A stretch of 64,000 nt of DNA from Crocinitomicaceae bacterium (GTDB taxonomy: Bacteria; Bacteroidota; Bacteroidia; Flavobacteriales_D; Crocinitomicaceae): the NCBI GenBank assembly GCA_024643545.1, contig JAHEMR010000002.1:62001-126000 (forward strand), given 5' to 3'. This document shows, piece after piece, positions 1 to 11,188 of this stretch; positions within the stretch are counted from its first letter, which is position 1, and each line of letters begins with the position of its first letter. A program made the translations under genes and the position numbers. The notes beneath the pieces were generated by a model. The model saw only the letters and a list, made by a program, of their open reading frames with translations, was not told the DNA's origin and made no database searches.

Positions 1-781
1 CCACTATGGCACGAATACTATCGGCATTCACAGTAGACATTTTTATGCTTCCTTCTACTGATTCCATTGCATGATGAATTTCAGATTCCAGTGTTGAAGC
101 CGGCATCGCAATTAAAATTGCTTTCAATCTATTTTGAATGCGTTTTTCTTGGTCAGAAATAGGCGTGTAATCCGCACTTGTTTTTTTGGAGAATTCACCA
201 TTTGATGCTTTTTTCACATTCTCAACGTACGCATCAAACGCTTTCATTGAAGCCAATTGCTGTTGTGAACTTTTTAAGTCATCTTCAAAACTTTTTTTCA
301 ATTTTAAATACGCTTCATAACGTGTTTTATCACTATCTGTGATAGAAGATGCAGACTTTCCTTTAAAATATGCTGATTCAGCGTGGTACATGCGAGACAA
401 TTCGGATGCTTCGTTATTGATATCTTGTTTTGCACCCCCTAAAAAGGACCAACCATGAACATCATCCACATATCCATTTTTGTCATCATCGATTCCGTTA
501 CCTGGAATTTCATCCTCATTTACCCAAATCACGTCTTTTAAATCTGGGTGATCTGTTTCCACACCGCTATCGATAACCGCTACAATTACTTGTTTTGGTT
601 TTTTACCTGCCGCATTTAGCAACTCATAAGCGCGCTCTGCTCCTACTCCATAAATACCATCTGCTTTGGGATCATCCAAATACCAATTTAATGGTGCTTT
701 GTTAGGTGTTTCTTCTTTTTTCTGTGCAATACTTGTAAATACAAGCGTCGAACACAAATAAATCAATATGCTTTTATTCAT
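1..781 (-). CDS. Subtilisin-like serine peptidase (S8), 5' part only
   Basis: The first 260 codons are visible; the gene runs off the left edge. Residues 1-20 form a Sec signal peptide ending near SIAQ. The catalytic Asp lies in VAVIDSG (about Asp71), followed by an acidic block (IPGNGIDDDKNGYVDDVHGW) that looks like a metal-binding loop. The His and Ser motifs are not reached within the 189 residues after the Asp, so a long helical, charged insertion separates Asp from His. The protein is a paralogue of the complete S8 peptidase at 11651-13048, which has the same acidic block and the same kind of insertion. A secreted or envelope peptidase is likely. The start ATG at 779-781 is chosen because the signal peptide follows it directly. 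The family call is firm; the substrate is unknown. Confidence 0.85.
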   Translation of the reverse strand, partial: MNKSILIYLCSTLVFTSIAQKKEETPNKAPLNWYLDDPKADGIYGVGAERAYELLNAAGKKPKQVIVAVIDSGVETDHPDLKDVIWVNEDEIPGNGIDDDKNGYVDDVHGWSFLGGAKQDINNEASELSRMYHAESAYFKGKSASSITDSDKTRYEAYLKLKKSFEDDLKSSQQQLASMKAFDAYVENVKKASNGEFSKKTSADYTPISDQEKRIQNRLKAILIAMPASTLESEIHHAMESVEGSIKMSTVNADSIRAIV

Positions 782-914
782 TTCTATGTTTTTTAGATGC
801 ACGAAAATAAGGAATTATTTTCACTGATAAAGACTTAGTTGATATGTTACTGAATTGTTGAGAAGTTGTTTAGAATACACCAAGAGAAAAACCCTGCAAT
901 TGGACACATTCCCT

Positions 915-922
915 TATTTTTG
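915..922 (+). promoter_or_regulatory. Probable -7 promoter element of trxB
   Basis: TATTTTTG matches the Bacteroidota -7 consensus TAnnTTTG and lies 20 bases before the trxB ATG. No TTG -33 element is seen at the usual distance, so this is a half-match only. Confidence 0.45.
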
Positions 923-942
923 CTCTGTTAAAAATAATAGAT

Positions 943-1893
943 ATGAGCACAATCGAACACCTTGAATGTTTAATTATTGGATCTGGTCCTGCAGGATATA
1001 CTGCAGCGATTTATGCAGCTAGAGCAGATATGAAGCCTGTTATGTATCAAGGATTACAGCCTGGAGGACAATTAACGACGACCAATGAAGTTGAGAATTT
1101 CCCTGGATATCCACAAGGAGTTACTGGTCCCGAAATGATGATGCAATTAGAAGAGCAAGCAAAACGTTTCCAAACAGATATTCGTTCTGGATTTATCACA
1201 AAAGTTGATTTTAGTGGTGATGTTCACAAATGTTGGACGGAAAACGGTACAGAAATTCATGCAGAAACTGTTATTATTTCTACTGGTGCATCAGCAAAAT
1301 ACCTAGGACTCGAAAGTGAGCAAAAATACTTGAAATTAGGTGGAGGAGTTTCCGCGTGTGCAGTTTGCGACGGATTCTTTTACAGAAATCAAGAAACAAT
1401 TATTGTTGGTGCTGGAGATTCAGCATGTGAAGAAGCCCATTACTTATCAAAGTTGTGTACGAAAGTTACCATGTTGGTTCGTCGCGATGAATTTAGAGCT
1501 TCGAAAATTATGGCGGAACGTGTGATGAACACACCAAACATTGAAATCTTATTCAATACGGAAACATTAGAAGTTCTTGGTGACGGACAATTAGTCACTG
1601 GAGCACGTGTTCAGAATATTCAAACCAAAGAAGAACGCACCATTCCAGCAACTGGTTTCTTTGTTGCGATTGGACACCAACCAAACACCGAAATTTTCAA
1701 AGATTTCATCGACTTGGATGAAACGGGATACATCAAATATGCACAACCAGGAAGTTCTAAAACGAATGTGCCTGGTGTATTTGTCGCGGGTGATGCTGCT
1801 GATAGAACTTACAGACAAGCAATTACAGCTGCAGGAACAGGTTGTATGGCAGCCTTAGACGCGGAGCGTTATTTGGCAGCAAAACATTCCTAG
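943..1893 (+). CDS. trxB: Thioredoxin-disulfide reductase
   Basis: This flavoenzyme uses NADPH to reduce thioredoxin in the cytoplasm. The 316-residue length is normal for the low-molecular-weight bacterial type. The N-terminal FAD-binding motif GSGPAG is at residues 13-18, the redox-active CAVC at 139-142, and the NADPH-binding GAGDSA at 156-161. The C-terminal FAD motif (VAGDAAD, then the TAAGTGC region) is intact. It is a single gene with its own probable promoter and a strong terminator just after the stop codon. The start is the first ATG before the Rossmann fold. Confidence 0.97.
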   Translation: MSTIEHLECLIIGSGPAGYTAAIYAARADMKPVMYQGLQPGGQLTTTNEVENFPGYPQGVTGPEMMMQLEEQAKRFQTDIRSGFITKVDFSGDVHKCWTENGTEIHAETVIISTGASAKYLGLESEQKYLKLGGGVSACAVCDGFFYRNQETIIVGAGDSACEEAHYLSKLCTKVTMLVRRDEFRASKIMAERVMNTPNIEILFNTETLEVLGDGQLVTGARVQNIQTKEERTIPATGFFVAIGHQPNTEIFKDFIDLDETGYIKYAQPGSSKTNVPGVFVAGDAADRTYRQAITAAGTGCMAALDAERYLAAKHS

Positions 1894-1907
1894 TCCTAAA
1901 CCTTATG

Positions 1908-1949
1908 AGCATAAAAAAACCGAGTGAATCCACTCGGTTTTTTTATGCT
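1908..1949. terminator. Two-way intrinsic terminator between trxB and the GNAT gene
   Basis: A perfect inverted repeat has arms AAAAAAACCGAGTG and CACTCGGTTTTTTT around an AATC loop, with outer bases AGCAT/ATGCT also pairing. The A-run on one side and T-run on the other let it end transcripts on both strands. It sits between convergent genes and touches the stop codon of the minus-strand gene. Confidence 0.9.
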
Positions 1950-2386
1950 TATCGGACAGCGTCCTTATTCAATAATTTTATAAAATGAAATCCTCGGGGA
2001 GCAAATCCCTCATTGTAAAAGAATTTATGTGCACTAAAATTATTGGTGTAGGAATCGAGGGATAACATATTGCATTGCTGTTCCTTTGCTTTTTTCTCTA
2101 AGAAATCAAACATCAACTTCCCTACTCCTTGGCTTCTATATTTTTCACGGACAATAATGTTATCGAGTTCTAAATATTTTCCCACCCACAATTTGTTTCC
2201 AATCCAAAATCCAGAAATGGCAATGCATTCGTTTTCATCAAACACCGCCACTTGTCCATATCGATGTGGTAGCATTTCATCCAATTCAACAGCGTATTCA
2301 TCCAACGTTAAATTAGGATAAAGTTCATTCAGAACAGAAAGTTGCGCTAACATTTCCGTTTTATCCACCAATTCTCTCACTAACAT
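1949..2386 (-). CDS. GNAT family N-acetyltransferase
   Basis: The 145-residue protein has one GNAT domain. The acetyl-CoA pyrophosphate-binding motif is seen as RSQGVGK at residues 84-90, after the usual beta-strand (LDNIIV). The C-terminal part (Y..N..A..FY...GF) is typical of the fold. The substrate cannot be told from sequence. The start lies 4 bases after the stop of the upstream S9 peptidase gene, so the two are very likely cotranscribed. A shared function is possible but not shown. Confidence 0.88.
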   Translation of the reverse strand: MLVRELVDKTEMLAQLSVLNELYPNLTLDEYAVELDEMLPHRYGQVAVFDENECIAISGFWIGNKLWVGKYLELDNIIVREKYRSQGVGKLMFDFLEKKAKEQQCNMLSLDSYTNNFSAHKFFYNEGFAPRGFHFIKLLNKDAVR

Positions 2387-2390
2387 ATGC

Positions 2391-4742
2391 TTATTTTAAC
2401 TCTTGTTCAAACAACTCCAAAATGCGACGGTATTCATCGTGCCAGGAATAAGATTCTTTAAATCCATGTGACTCAACTGGAAACACTGCTAAATTCCAAT
2501 CCTTTTTACCTAACTCAATAAAACGCTGACTCAAGCGAACAACATCTTGAAATTGCACGTTATCATCCACCATACCATGTAACATCAACAAAGGATCTTG
2601 TAAATTCTCCGCAAAATAAATCGGAGAACTCAAGTGGTATGACTCAGGATCGGTTTCAGGGTAATTCAATATGTTACTTGTGTATTCATGGTTGTAATGT
2701 GCCCAATCGGTAACCGAACGCAATGCTGCACCACACGCGAATTCATTTGGTTTGGTCAATAGCCCCATGAGGGTAATGAATCCACCATAAGATCCACCGT
2801 AAATTCCAACGCGTGAAGCGTCAATTCCATATTGTTTAACCAAAAGCGCTTTTGCATCAATGAAATCCTCTAAATCACGCCCTCCCATGTGACGGTAGAT
2901 CGCTGTTCGGTAATCTCGCCCATATCCTTCACTTGCTCGGTAATCCACGTCTAAAACTGTGTATCCTTTCTCCCGTAACAAATGGTGAAACATGTACTCA
3001 CGGTAATAATTACTCCAAAAATGGTGTGCATTTTGCAAGTATCCAGCACCATGAACAAAAAGTACTGCCGCACCGTTTTTCTTGGAAACTTCTGGTTCAT
3101 AAATACGGGCAAAGACATCTATTCCATCAGATGCTTTAAAGGAAATCACTTTAGGATCTATCCAACTGTATGACTCAAACGCTTTGCTTGTCGAATGGGT
3201 AATTTGTAATAAGTCTTCTTTTGCTGGATTATTTTCTTTCACAAATAATTCCCAAGGTTTGTTCGCGTATGATTGACGAATCGCTAAATGTGTTTCATTC
3301 GGAGAAATCAGCACGTCGTTGAATCCTTTCCCTAATTGAGAAAACGGAACCAATTTTGTCGATTGGATGTCTAATTTTCCAAACGAGTGATTCCCCGTAT
3401 ATCCTGTTTGACAATTGGTGTATTCGATGTATAAACTTTTTCGATCCTTGGATAATTGTGCTTGATAAACCTCGATTTTATCCATTGGCATCAAGCATGA
3501 CTTTTTATCCGATGTTAAATCATATGCATATAATTTTGAATACCCAGTTTCTTCCGACTGAAAATAAAAAGATTGTCCATCAATGATCCAATCCATGTTC
3601 CCTCCTGCTTCATTCCAAGACGAAATTCCTGGACCACCAATCCATGCTTCATCATGTTGATGTTCCAGTTCTTTCACTGTTGCGTTCGATAAATTAATGT
3701 ACACAATCCATCGGTCCTTGTTGTCCGAAGATCTAACATCGCACAATGCAATGCTTTTTGACTGAGCGAATTTTACGGCATGAATAAAGATTGAACGGTC
3801 TTTCGCATAGCGTTTAACAGTGTCCTTTTCCCTCAAATAAGCAGGTTTCAAACGAATGTCAGTCAAATGTGAAAAATCCAACCAAATCAAAGTGTCTTTT
3901 TTCATTTGATACAAACCCATTTTCTGATTCGGCTCTTTATTACTGACTTTTTCACGTGCAGGTTGATGCTTTGTAAATCCATCATTCGTAACAAACTGCT
4001 CAACACTCGTAGCTTTTCCTTCGGAACCTTCCGATATTCTAAAAAACGCATAATTCAGGGATGGATCCACTTGAATTGTTCCCCAATCAGCGGTGCCAAT
4101 GACGTGTTCCTTGGGAAAAGAAAAACGAACATTTTTCGCTTGTTTTTCTAAGTAGGCACTTCGTTCATTTTTCGATTGAACAAATTCGAATAATTCGGTT
4201 TGTTGACGCTCTAAAAACGTGCTATCCTTTTTGGCTTTCTCTGATGACGTTGCTATAAAATTCGTAAGTTGATGCATCTCACCTGATTTCAACTGGTAGG
4301 AATAAACTTGATTGCCTTGCTGAAAAACAACGATGTCCGGATTTGCTGTTCGTTGAACATTGTATAGCGCATTTGATGTTTGGATATGCGTTTTTCGACT
4401 CCCGTCTTTTTTATCAATGCTCCAAAGTACTCCTTCATCGCACATTACTTGTTGTGGGTAATTGGCTTGACTAGGATCATAAAACACAGCATTTACGGCA
4501 ACTGAATCAACCAATTTACGGTATTGCTTACTTTTTAAGTCAAATTGATACAAGCTAGAACCTAAGTCATTTTCTGGATTCCAATAAAAATAGATGGATT
4601 GTCCATCAATTGACCAGCTGAACGATTCAGGGGAATTTCCAATAAATTCATTTCCAGTCATGATTTGCTTCAAATCCAATTGCCCGAATGCACTTTGCAC
4701 AAGGAAGAATAAGGAAATGACAGATAAAGCGCTTTTTTTCAT
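2391..4742 (-). CDS. S9 family peptidase (prolyl oligopeptidase / DPP IV type)
   Basis: The 783-residue exported serine peptidase starts with a signal peptide (cleavage near AFGQ, residue 21). The N-terminal two thirds match a DPP IV-type beta-propeller. The C-terminal alpha/beta-hydrolase domain carries Ser651 in GGSYGG, Asp726 or Asp727 in GMVDDN and His759 in ESHGF. The family cleaves dipeptides or short peptides, often after proline or alanine, in the periplasm. It is the first gene of a probable pair with the GNAT gene and is divergent from the FkbM methyltransferase gene. Exact specificity is not predicted. Confidence 0.92.
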   Translation of the reverse strand: MKKSALSVISLFFLVQSAFGQLDLKQIMTGNEFIGNSPESFSWSIDGQSIYFYWNPENDLGSSLYQFDLKSKQYRKLVDSVAVNAVFYDPSQANYPQQVMCDEGVLWSIDKKDGSRKTHIQTSNALYNVQRTANPDIVVFQQGNQVYSYQLKSGEMHQLTNFIATSSEKAKKDSTFLERQQTELFEFVQSKNERSAYLEKQAKNVRFSFPKEHVIGTADWGTIQVDPSLNYAFFRISEGSEGKATSVEQFVTNDGFTKHQPAREKVSNKEPNQKMGLYQMKKDTLIWLDFSHLTDIRLKPAYLREKDTVKRYAKDRSIFIHAVKFAQSKSIALCDVRSSDNKDRWIVYINLSNATVKELEHQHDEAWIGGPGISSWNEAGGNMDWIIDGQSFYFQSEETGYSKLYAYDLTSDKKSCLMPMDKIEVYQAQLSKDRKSLYIEYTNCQTGYTGNHSFGKLDIQSTKLVPFSQLGKGFNDVLISPNETHLAIRQSYANKPWELFVKENNPAKEDLLQITHSTSKAFESYSWIDPKVISFKASDGIDVFARIYEPEVSKKNGAAVLFVHGAGYLQNAHHFWSNYYREYMFHHLLREKGYTVLDVDYRASEGYGRDYRTAIYRHMGGRDLEDFIDAKALLVKQYGIDASRVGIYGGSYGGFITLMGLLTKPNEFACGAALRSVTDWAHYNHEYTSNILNYPETDPESYHLSSPIYFAENLQDPLLMLHGMVDDNVQFQDVVRLSQRFIELGKKDWNLAVFPVESHGFKESYSWHDEYRRILELFEQELK

Positions 4743-4813
4743 GTGTTAAAATTACAATTCTCTTTGTAAAGACCGCATTTTTCGATGAAAAACAAGGAAG
4801 TCCAATAGGAAAA

Positions 4814-5596
4814 ATGTACCTTCGTTATTCAAATAAAAAGCAATTGAAAAGACTTTTATATTTCTTGTTGAGCGAACGTCAATACTTAATGACTTTACAC
4901 CGAAGTTTCTACTTCATGTATCGCTTGGGATTATTGAAAAACAAGCAGTCCTTTAAATTCCATTACTTTATTCAACGCATCATCAAACCAGATTATGTGG
5001 TCATCGATATCGGAGCAAACCTCGGATATTTTGCAAAAACATTTTCGCGTTTGGTGCCAAATGGAAAGTTAATCGCGATTGAGCCATTACCTCAATTCCA
5101 TTCAATTTTGGATCATTTCATCGGAAATAAAGAAAACGTTGAATTACATAACGTAGCCCTTGGAAAAACCTCCGGATCCATCACCATGGTACTTCCTAAA
5201 ACGAATGGTATCATGCGTACCGGACTTCCACATGTCATGCGCAACGAGCAAGAAGGCCAAGACCAAACAACCCAACAAGTTCAAATGGTTAATACTTCTG
5301 CATTTTTTAGCACCTTCGAACGAATTGATTACATCAAGTGTGACATTGAAGGACATGAGTGGGAAGTTTTTAGCCAGCTAGGTGACGTGTTAAAAGAAAA
5401 ACGCCCAATCGTTCAAATAGAAATTGACAGTAAAAATACAGAACACCTATTGGCCTTTTTCGCTGAACTAAATTATGTTCAACATGGAATCCTCAAAGGG
5501 AAATGTGTAGCAGAAAGTGGTAAGCAAGCCGAACAAGGTGATTATTTATTTATCCCAGCTGAGAAAACAAACTTAGTTCAAGAATGGAACGCCTAA
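4814..5596 (+). CDS. FkbM family methyltransferase
   Basis: The 260-residue protein has a class I SAM-dependent fold. The SAM-binding motif I is DIGANLG (residues 65-71), the acidic motif is IAIEPLP, and the FkbM signature is YIKCDIEGHE (173-182). FkbM enzymes O-methylate sugars or other small hydroxylated molecules; here the target is unknown. About 60 basic and aromatic residues precede the fold and could bind membrane. The 3' end overlaps the next lipoprotein gene by 13 bases, so the two are cotranscribed. Confidence 0.88.
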   Translation: MYLRYSNKKQLKRLLYFLLSERQYLMTLHRSFYFMYRLGLLKNKQSFKFHYFIQRIIKPDYVVIDIGANLGYFAKTFSRLVPNGKLIAIEPLPQFHSILDHFIGNKENVELHNVALGKTSGSITMVLPKTNGIMRTGLPHVMRNEQEGQDQTTQQVQMVNTSAFFSTFERIDYIKCDIEGHEWEVFSQLGDVLKEKRPIVQIEIDSKNTEHLLAFFAELNYVQHGILKGKCVAESGKQAEQGDYLFIPAEKTNLVQEWNA

Positions 5597-6213
5597 GCTA
5601 TACCATATCTTTTGCACTCGTTTTTCTTTTGTTCGCATGCAACAAAGGAGCTGGCGAATTTAGTATTACTGGGACCGTGAACGACGACACCTTTCACACC
5701 TCCTTGGTTGGTGCAGAAATTGCTATTTACAAGGTTCCCCTCGCTTCAAATTCGGAGCAATTTATCAGCAGTCAAACGATTGGTTCCGACGGTAAATACC
5801 ACTTTACTATTCCGCGTGAACGCATGGAAAAGTACATTTTACGCGTTTCCAAGAATTTATATTTTCCTATTGAGAAGACCATTTATTTTTCAGAATTAAA
5901 ATTAAAAGAAGATAATATTTTTGATTTAGAAACGTGGGCTCAATCATGGGTTGAATTAAAATTCATCAACCAAAATCCACTATCGATGGATCATCTGCAA
6001 TACATTAAACAGGCTGGATATGCATCATGTGCGGAATGTTGCCCAATAACAGAACAAAATTTATATGGTGCAATCGATACATCAATTTATTGCCTAAACA
6101 AAGGAAACACGATTTATTCGCTTCTGTATTGGGTATTAAACACACCAAATCAAGGGTATTTAGAAGCGAATACGACAGCATTTGATACGACTCAAATATA
6201 CCTGAGCTACTAA
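5584..6213 (+). CDS. Hypothetical lipoprotein with a carboxypeptidase-regulatory-like domain
   Basis: The 209-residue protein has a lipoprotein signal with probable lipidated Cys19 (LLFAC). Residues about 26-110 resemble the small beta-sandwich used in Bacteroidota carboxypeptidase-regulatory/TonB-plug modules (SITGTVND, then DGKYHFTIP). The C-terminal half is unassigned and holds a Cys cluster (CAECCP). The gene overlaps the FkbM gene start-to-end and meets the next gene head-on, with the stop codons interlocked at CTAA (6210-6213). Its function is unknown. Confidence 0.7.
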   Translation: MERLSYTISFALVFLLFACNKGAGEFSITGTVNDDTFHTSLVGAEIAIYKVPLASNSEQFISSQTIGSDGKYHFTIPRERMEKYILRVSKNLYFPIEKTIYFSELKLKEDNIFDLETWAQSWVELKFINQNPLSMDHLQYIKQAGYASCAECCPITEQNLYGAIDTSIYCLNKGNTIYSLLYWVLNTPNQGYLEANTTAFDTTQIYLSY

Positions 6214-6965
6214 GGTTCGACTAAAAGCACTTTGTATTTCAGAATTCCCTCTTCACGAGAGCAGGCATTAAAATGCCACCATTCTGTTGGGATTTGTCGA
6301 AATTGTTGGGATTTCATCACCTTCCTTAGTAAGTCTCTGTTTTCAATGTGAATGGCGCTCAATTTTCCTTCTGAAAGAAACTGCTTTTCCTTTGATGGAT
6401 AAGCAATTTGACGAATATCATCATATCCTGCCCCCATATCAAGCGACTCTCCTTTTTCATTCACTATCGTTAAATCGACCGCAGCACCCAAGTTATGAAG
6501 GCTTCGGTTTTTCGGATTCGAGACAAACTTTCCGCGTTCGGCAGGGGGCAAAGAATCAAGGGCATCCCACATCTTTTGTTGGACGCTTACCGGTCGAAGC
6601 GCATCATAAATCAATAAATGAAAACCTGGTTTTAATTGGGATAAATAATCTTGAACTTTTGAAAGGCGTTCGGCAACATCCTTTTGTAAATAGGCGTTTT
6701 TCAAACGTTCGTATAACACCATTCCCATGAAATTATCCGAAGTTGCATATTTCAATTCAACAAAAATCGCCTTATTTAACGCATGAACATCCACCAAATT
6801 AAACTGCGAAACAACTGTCGTATCATTCAACTTTTCTGAAGGAAGATCCACCCCTGAAATCTTTGGTGCGTTGCTATTTTTTGTACTAAGGATTTTCGAC
6901 GGCACAGGATCCGAACATGAAAAAAAAAGTAAGAAAATAGAAAGACCTAAAGAACTTGGTCTCAT
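6210..6965 (-). CDS. M15 family D-Ala-D-Ala dipeptidase-like lipoprotein (VanX type)
   Basis: The 251-residue zinc dipeptidase homologue has a lipoprotein signal (Cys17 in LLFFSC). All VanX-type residues are present: the SxHxxGxAxD motif gives zinc ligands His157 and Asp164, EWWH gives catalytic Glu228 and ligand His231, and Arg124 sits in DALRP. Such enzymes hydrolyse D-Ala-D-Ala dipeptide or related cell-wall peptides. The lipid anchor suggests wall-peptide turnover in the periplasm rather than glycopeptide resistance. It overlaps the 3' end of dapA by 4 bases and so is probably last in that operon. Confidence 0.88.
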   Translation of the reverse strand: MRPSSLGLSIFLLFFSCSDPVPSKILSTKNSNAPKISGVDLPSEKLNDTTVVSQFNLVDVHALNKAIFVELKYATSDNFMGMVLYERLKNAYLQKDVAERLSKVQDYLSQLKPGFHLLIYDALRPVSVQQKMWDALDSLPPAERGKFVSNPKNRSLHNLGAAVDLTIVNEKGESLDMGAGYDDIRQIAYPSKEKQFLSEGKLSAIHIENRDLLRKVMKSQQFRQIPTEWWHFNACSREEGILKYKVLLVEP

Positions 6966-7840
6966 GCCAAAATCAACTTTGTTTCGGCACTTATTCGTTG
7001 ACGAAGTCCATCGGAAACAGGATGCAATGGGAGACGCATTTTCTCCAACATTATGTTTTGAACGTTTAATGAAACTTTCACGCCACCTGGATTTCCTTCT
7101 TCAAAAAACATTTTGGTAATGTTGAACAAATCATAATGTTCCTTTCTTGCTGTGTCTAACTCTCCGTTCATAGAAGCGTGTACCATTGCAGAGAACTTTT
7201 TAGGGAATGCATTTGCAACAACAGAAATTACTCCATCCGCACCAGCAGCAATTAATGGCATCGTCAAGTTATCATCACCGGAAAGCACTCCGAAATCAGG
7301 ACGTCTCAAACGGATAATTTCCATGATTTGTTCCATGTTTCCAGAAGCCTCTTTTACTGCGACAATATTTGGAATTTCACTTAAAGCAAGGGTAGTTTCC
7401 GGCGTCATATTTGAACCAGTTCTTCCAGGAACGTTATACAGAATAATAGGTAATTCTGTATAGGAAGCAACTAATTTAAAGTGCTCAATAATTCCTTTTT
7501 GAATCGGCTTGTTGTAATAAGGAGAAACGGATAGTATTCCATCCACACCTTTAGGAAGATTTGCGAAAATCCCTTCTAAAGCACGTGTATTATTACCACC
7601 TACACCGTAAACAATCGGTAATTGACCTTTATTTTCATCAATAACTGTTTGAAGAACTTCCATTTTCTCCTCTTGAGTCAAAACGGGAGATTCACCAGTT
7701 GTTCCTTGAACGACTAAAAAATCTGTGCCTTCATCAATTTGCATTCGTACCAAACGACGAAGTGCGTCAAAATCAATTTCTTCGTTTTCTAAAAATGGAG
7801 TAACCAAGGCCACGCCTGCACCAGTAAATGGATTATTCAT
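6962..7840 (-). CDS. dapA: 4-hydroxy-tetrahydrodipicolinate synthase
   Basis: The 292-residue TIM-barrel aldolase condenses pyruvate with aspartate semialdehyde in the lysine/diaminopimelate pathway. The Schiff-base Lys163 lies in AVKEASG, Tyr135 in ILYNVPGR and the GTTGE substrate motif at 46-50. The length is standard. The gene overlaps its upstream neighbour by 8 bases and the M15 dipeptidase by 4, so it belongs to one long transcript. Pairing of diaminopimelate synthesis with a wall dipeptidase fits peptidoglycan metabolism. Confidence 0.96.
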   Translation of the reverse strand: MNNPFTGAGVALVTPFLENEEIDFDALRRLVRMQIDEGTDFLVVQGTTGESPVLTQEEKMEVLQTVIDENKGQLPIVYGVGGNNTRALEGIFANLPKGVDGILSVSPYYNKPIQKGIIEHFKLVASYTELPIILYNVPGRTGSNMTPETTLALSEIPNIVAVKEASGNMEQIMEIIRLRRPDFGVLSGDDNLTMPLIAAGADGVISVVANAFPKKFSAMVHASMNGELDTARKEHYDLFNITKMFFEEGNPGGVKVSLNVQNIMLEKMRLPLHPVSDGLRQRISAETKLILA

Positions 7841-8302
7841 TTGTCGATATTTTTTTTAATGTTTCAATCACAAAATGGAGCATTTCGGAAGGTGTTTCAG
7901 AACCGGCATTTAATTGTAAATCAAAGGTCGAATCTTTTTCATTTACAATAATTTTTCTTTTCACGTCGGAATTCTGAACGTAAGGGAAAATTTTCGATTC
8001 TGTGTGTCCGAACCAAACGAGTAAATCATACGATCGATTTAATTCAGTTTCAAGTTGCACATCCTTTAATTTACTCCAAAAATTAAAGTCCAATGGCGAA
8101 TTGTAATAAATTAAAAAATGAGGAGGTAAGATGTTCTTATCCACTTCCTTCGGAACGCTAACGACAATGATTAAACGATCAACGTTACTTTCATTGAGCA
8201 TATTATCTAACGATTTCCTGAAATCTTTTAATTGCTCTTCATTTTCGTAGTTGAATGCAACAAGCAAAGATTTAGCTGACTCCCAAATATTTTTACTATT
8301 CA

Positions 8303-8303
<1 letters not shown>
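7833..8303 (-). CDS. Conserved hypothetical protein (possibly DUF6913)
   Basis: The 156-residue cytosolic protein has no signal peptide or membrane segment. From memory it fits the small Bacteroidota family found beside dapA and ligA (DUF6913): beta-alpha-beta pattern, a central YDLLVWFG strand, a FDLQLNA strand and a C-terminal helix. No catalytic motif is visible. The gene starts at the last base of the ligA stop codon and overlaps dapA by 8 bases. Position conserved with ligA and dapA is the main clue; function is unknown. Confidence 0.7.
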
Positions 8304-10318
<2,015 letters not shown>

Positions 10319-11188
10319 TTACACTTTTTGTGCTTTCATCATACGTGATTTACCCTGTAAATCTGGACGAATTTCAATTTCCTCAAAGTCAAATAATTGA
10401 ATGAATTCCAAGACCTCATTTCCATAAGACTCATGTAATTCAAAAAATAGCAAACCACCCCTTTGAAGATTCATTTCTGCAAATTTGATGATTTCTTTAT
10501 AAAAGATAATTGGATCACTGTCCTCCACAAATAGCGCCATAGCAGGTTCATGTTCAATGACATGCTTGGATAACATACTTTTTTCTTTGTTTGGAATGTA
10601 GGGTGGATTCGAAACGATCACATCGAAGTTCGCGTTGTTCGAAATAAATGCATGGCTAAAATCCAAAACGTTTTCGTGAATAATTTCAATATCCAGTTTC
10701 AGTTTTTTGGCGTTTTCCTCACTTAGTTTTAGTGCCTCATCGGAAAAGTCAATTGCTTGAACATGTGCCGTTGGAAACCTAGATTTCAAGGCAAGGGAAA
10801 TACATCCTGTTCCAGAACACAAATCAACGATTCGTTTCGGTTCCTTGACGCTTTCGATCACCCACTGAACGAGTTCCTCCGTTTCAGGTCTCGGAATCAA
10901 TGCGCGGGAGTCACATAAAATTGTGAGTCCATAAAACTCGGTTTCACCAATGATGTATTGAAAGGGTTCCTTTGCTAATAATCCTTTTACAAAACGTCGG
11001 ACATATAACAAATCTGATTCTGACAATCGTTCATTTTGATTCAATAGCAAATCACTTGAAGTCCAATTAAGTCTATTACACATAATTTGGGTCCACATGG
11101 ACTTGAGTTCCGAAGTAGAAAAATGCGATTGAAGTCGATCGTCAAAATAATGCTTTGCAGACTTCAGAGAATTATCGGATACAAACAT
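10319..11188 (-). CDS. prmC: Peptide chain release factor N5-glutamine methyltransferase
   Basis: The 289-residue enzyme methylates the Gln of the GGQ loop in release factors RF1 and RF2, aiding termination. An N-terminal helical domain is followed by a SAM-binding fold with motif I at DLCSGTG (122-128) and the diagnostic NPPY at 194-197, which holds the glutamine amide. The IPRPETEEL segment before motif I is also typical. The start codon shares one base with the stop of the NTF2-like gene upstream. Confidence 0.96.
   Translation of the reverse strand: MFVSDNSLKSAKHYFDDRLQSHFSTSELKSMWTQIMCNRLNWTSSDLLLNQNERLSESDLLYVRRFVKGLLAKEPFQYIIGETEFYGLTILCDSRALIPRPETEELVQWVIESVKEPKRIVDLCSGTGCISLALKSRFPTAHVQAIDFSDEALKLSEENAKKLKLDIEIIHENVLDFSHAFISNNANFDVIVSNPPYIPNKEKSMLSKHVIEHEPAMALFVEDSDPIIFYKEIIKFAEMNLQRGGLLFFELHESYGNEVLEFIQLFDFEEIEIRPDLQGKSRMMKAQKV

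Noticed and set aside
6287-6730. A 147-residue ORF opposite the VanX-like gene
   Set aside because: It lies fully inside a well-supported gene with intact motifs and resembles no protein family.
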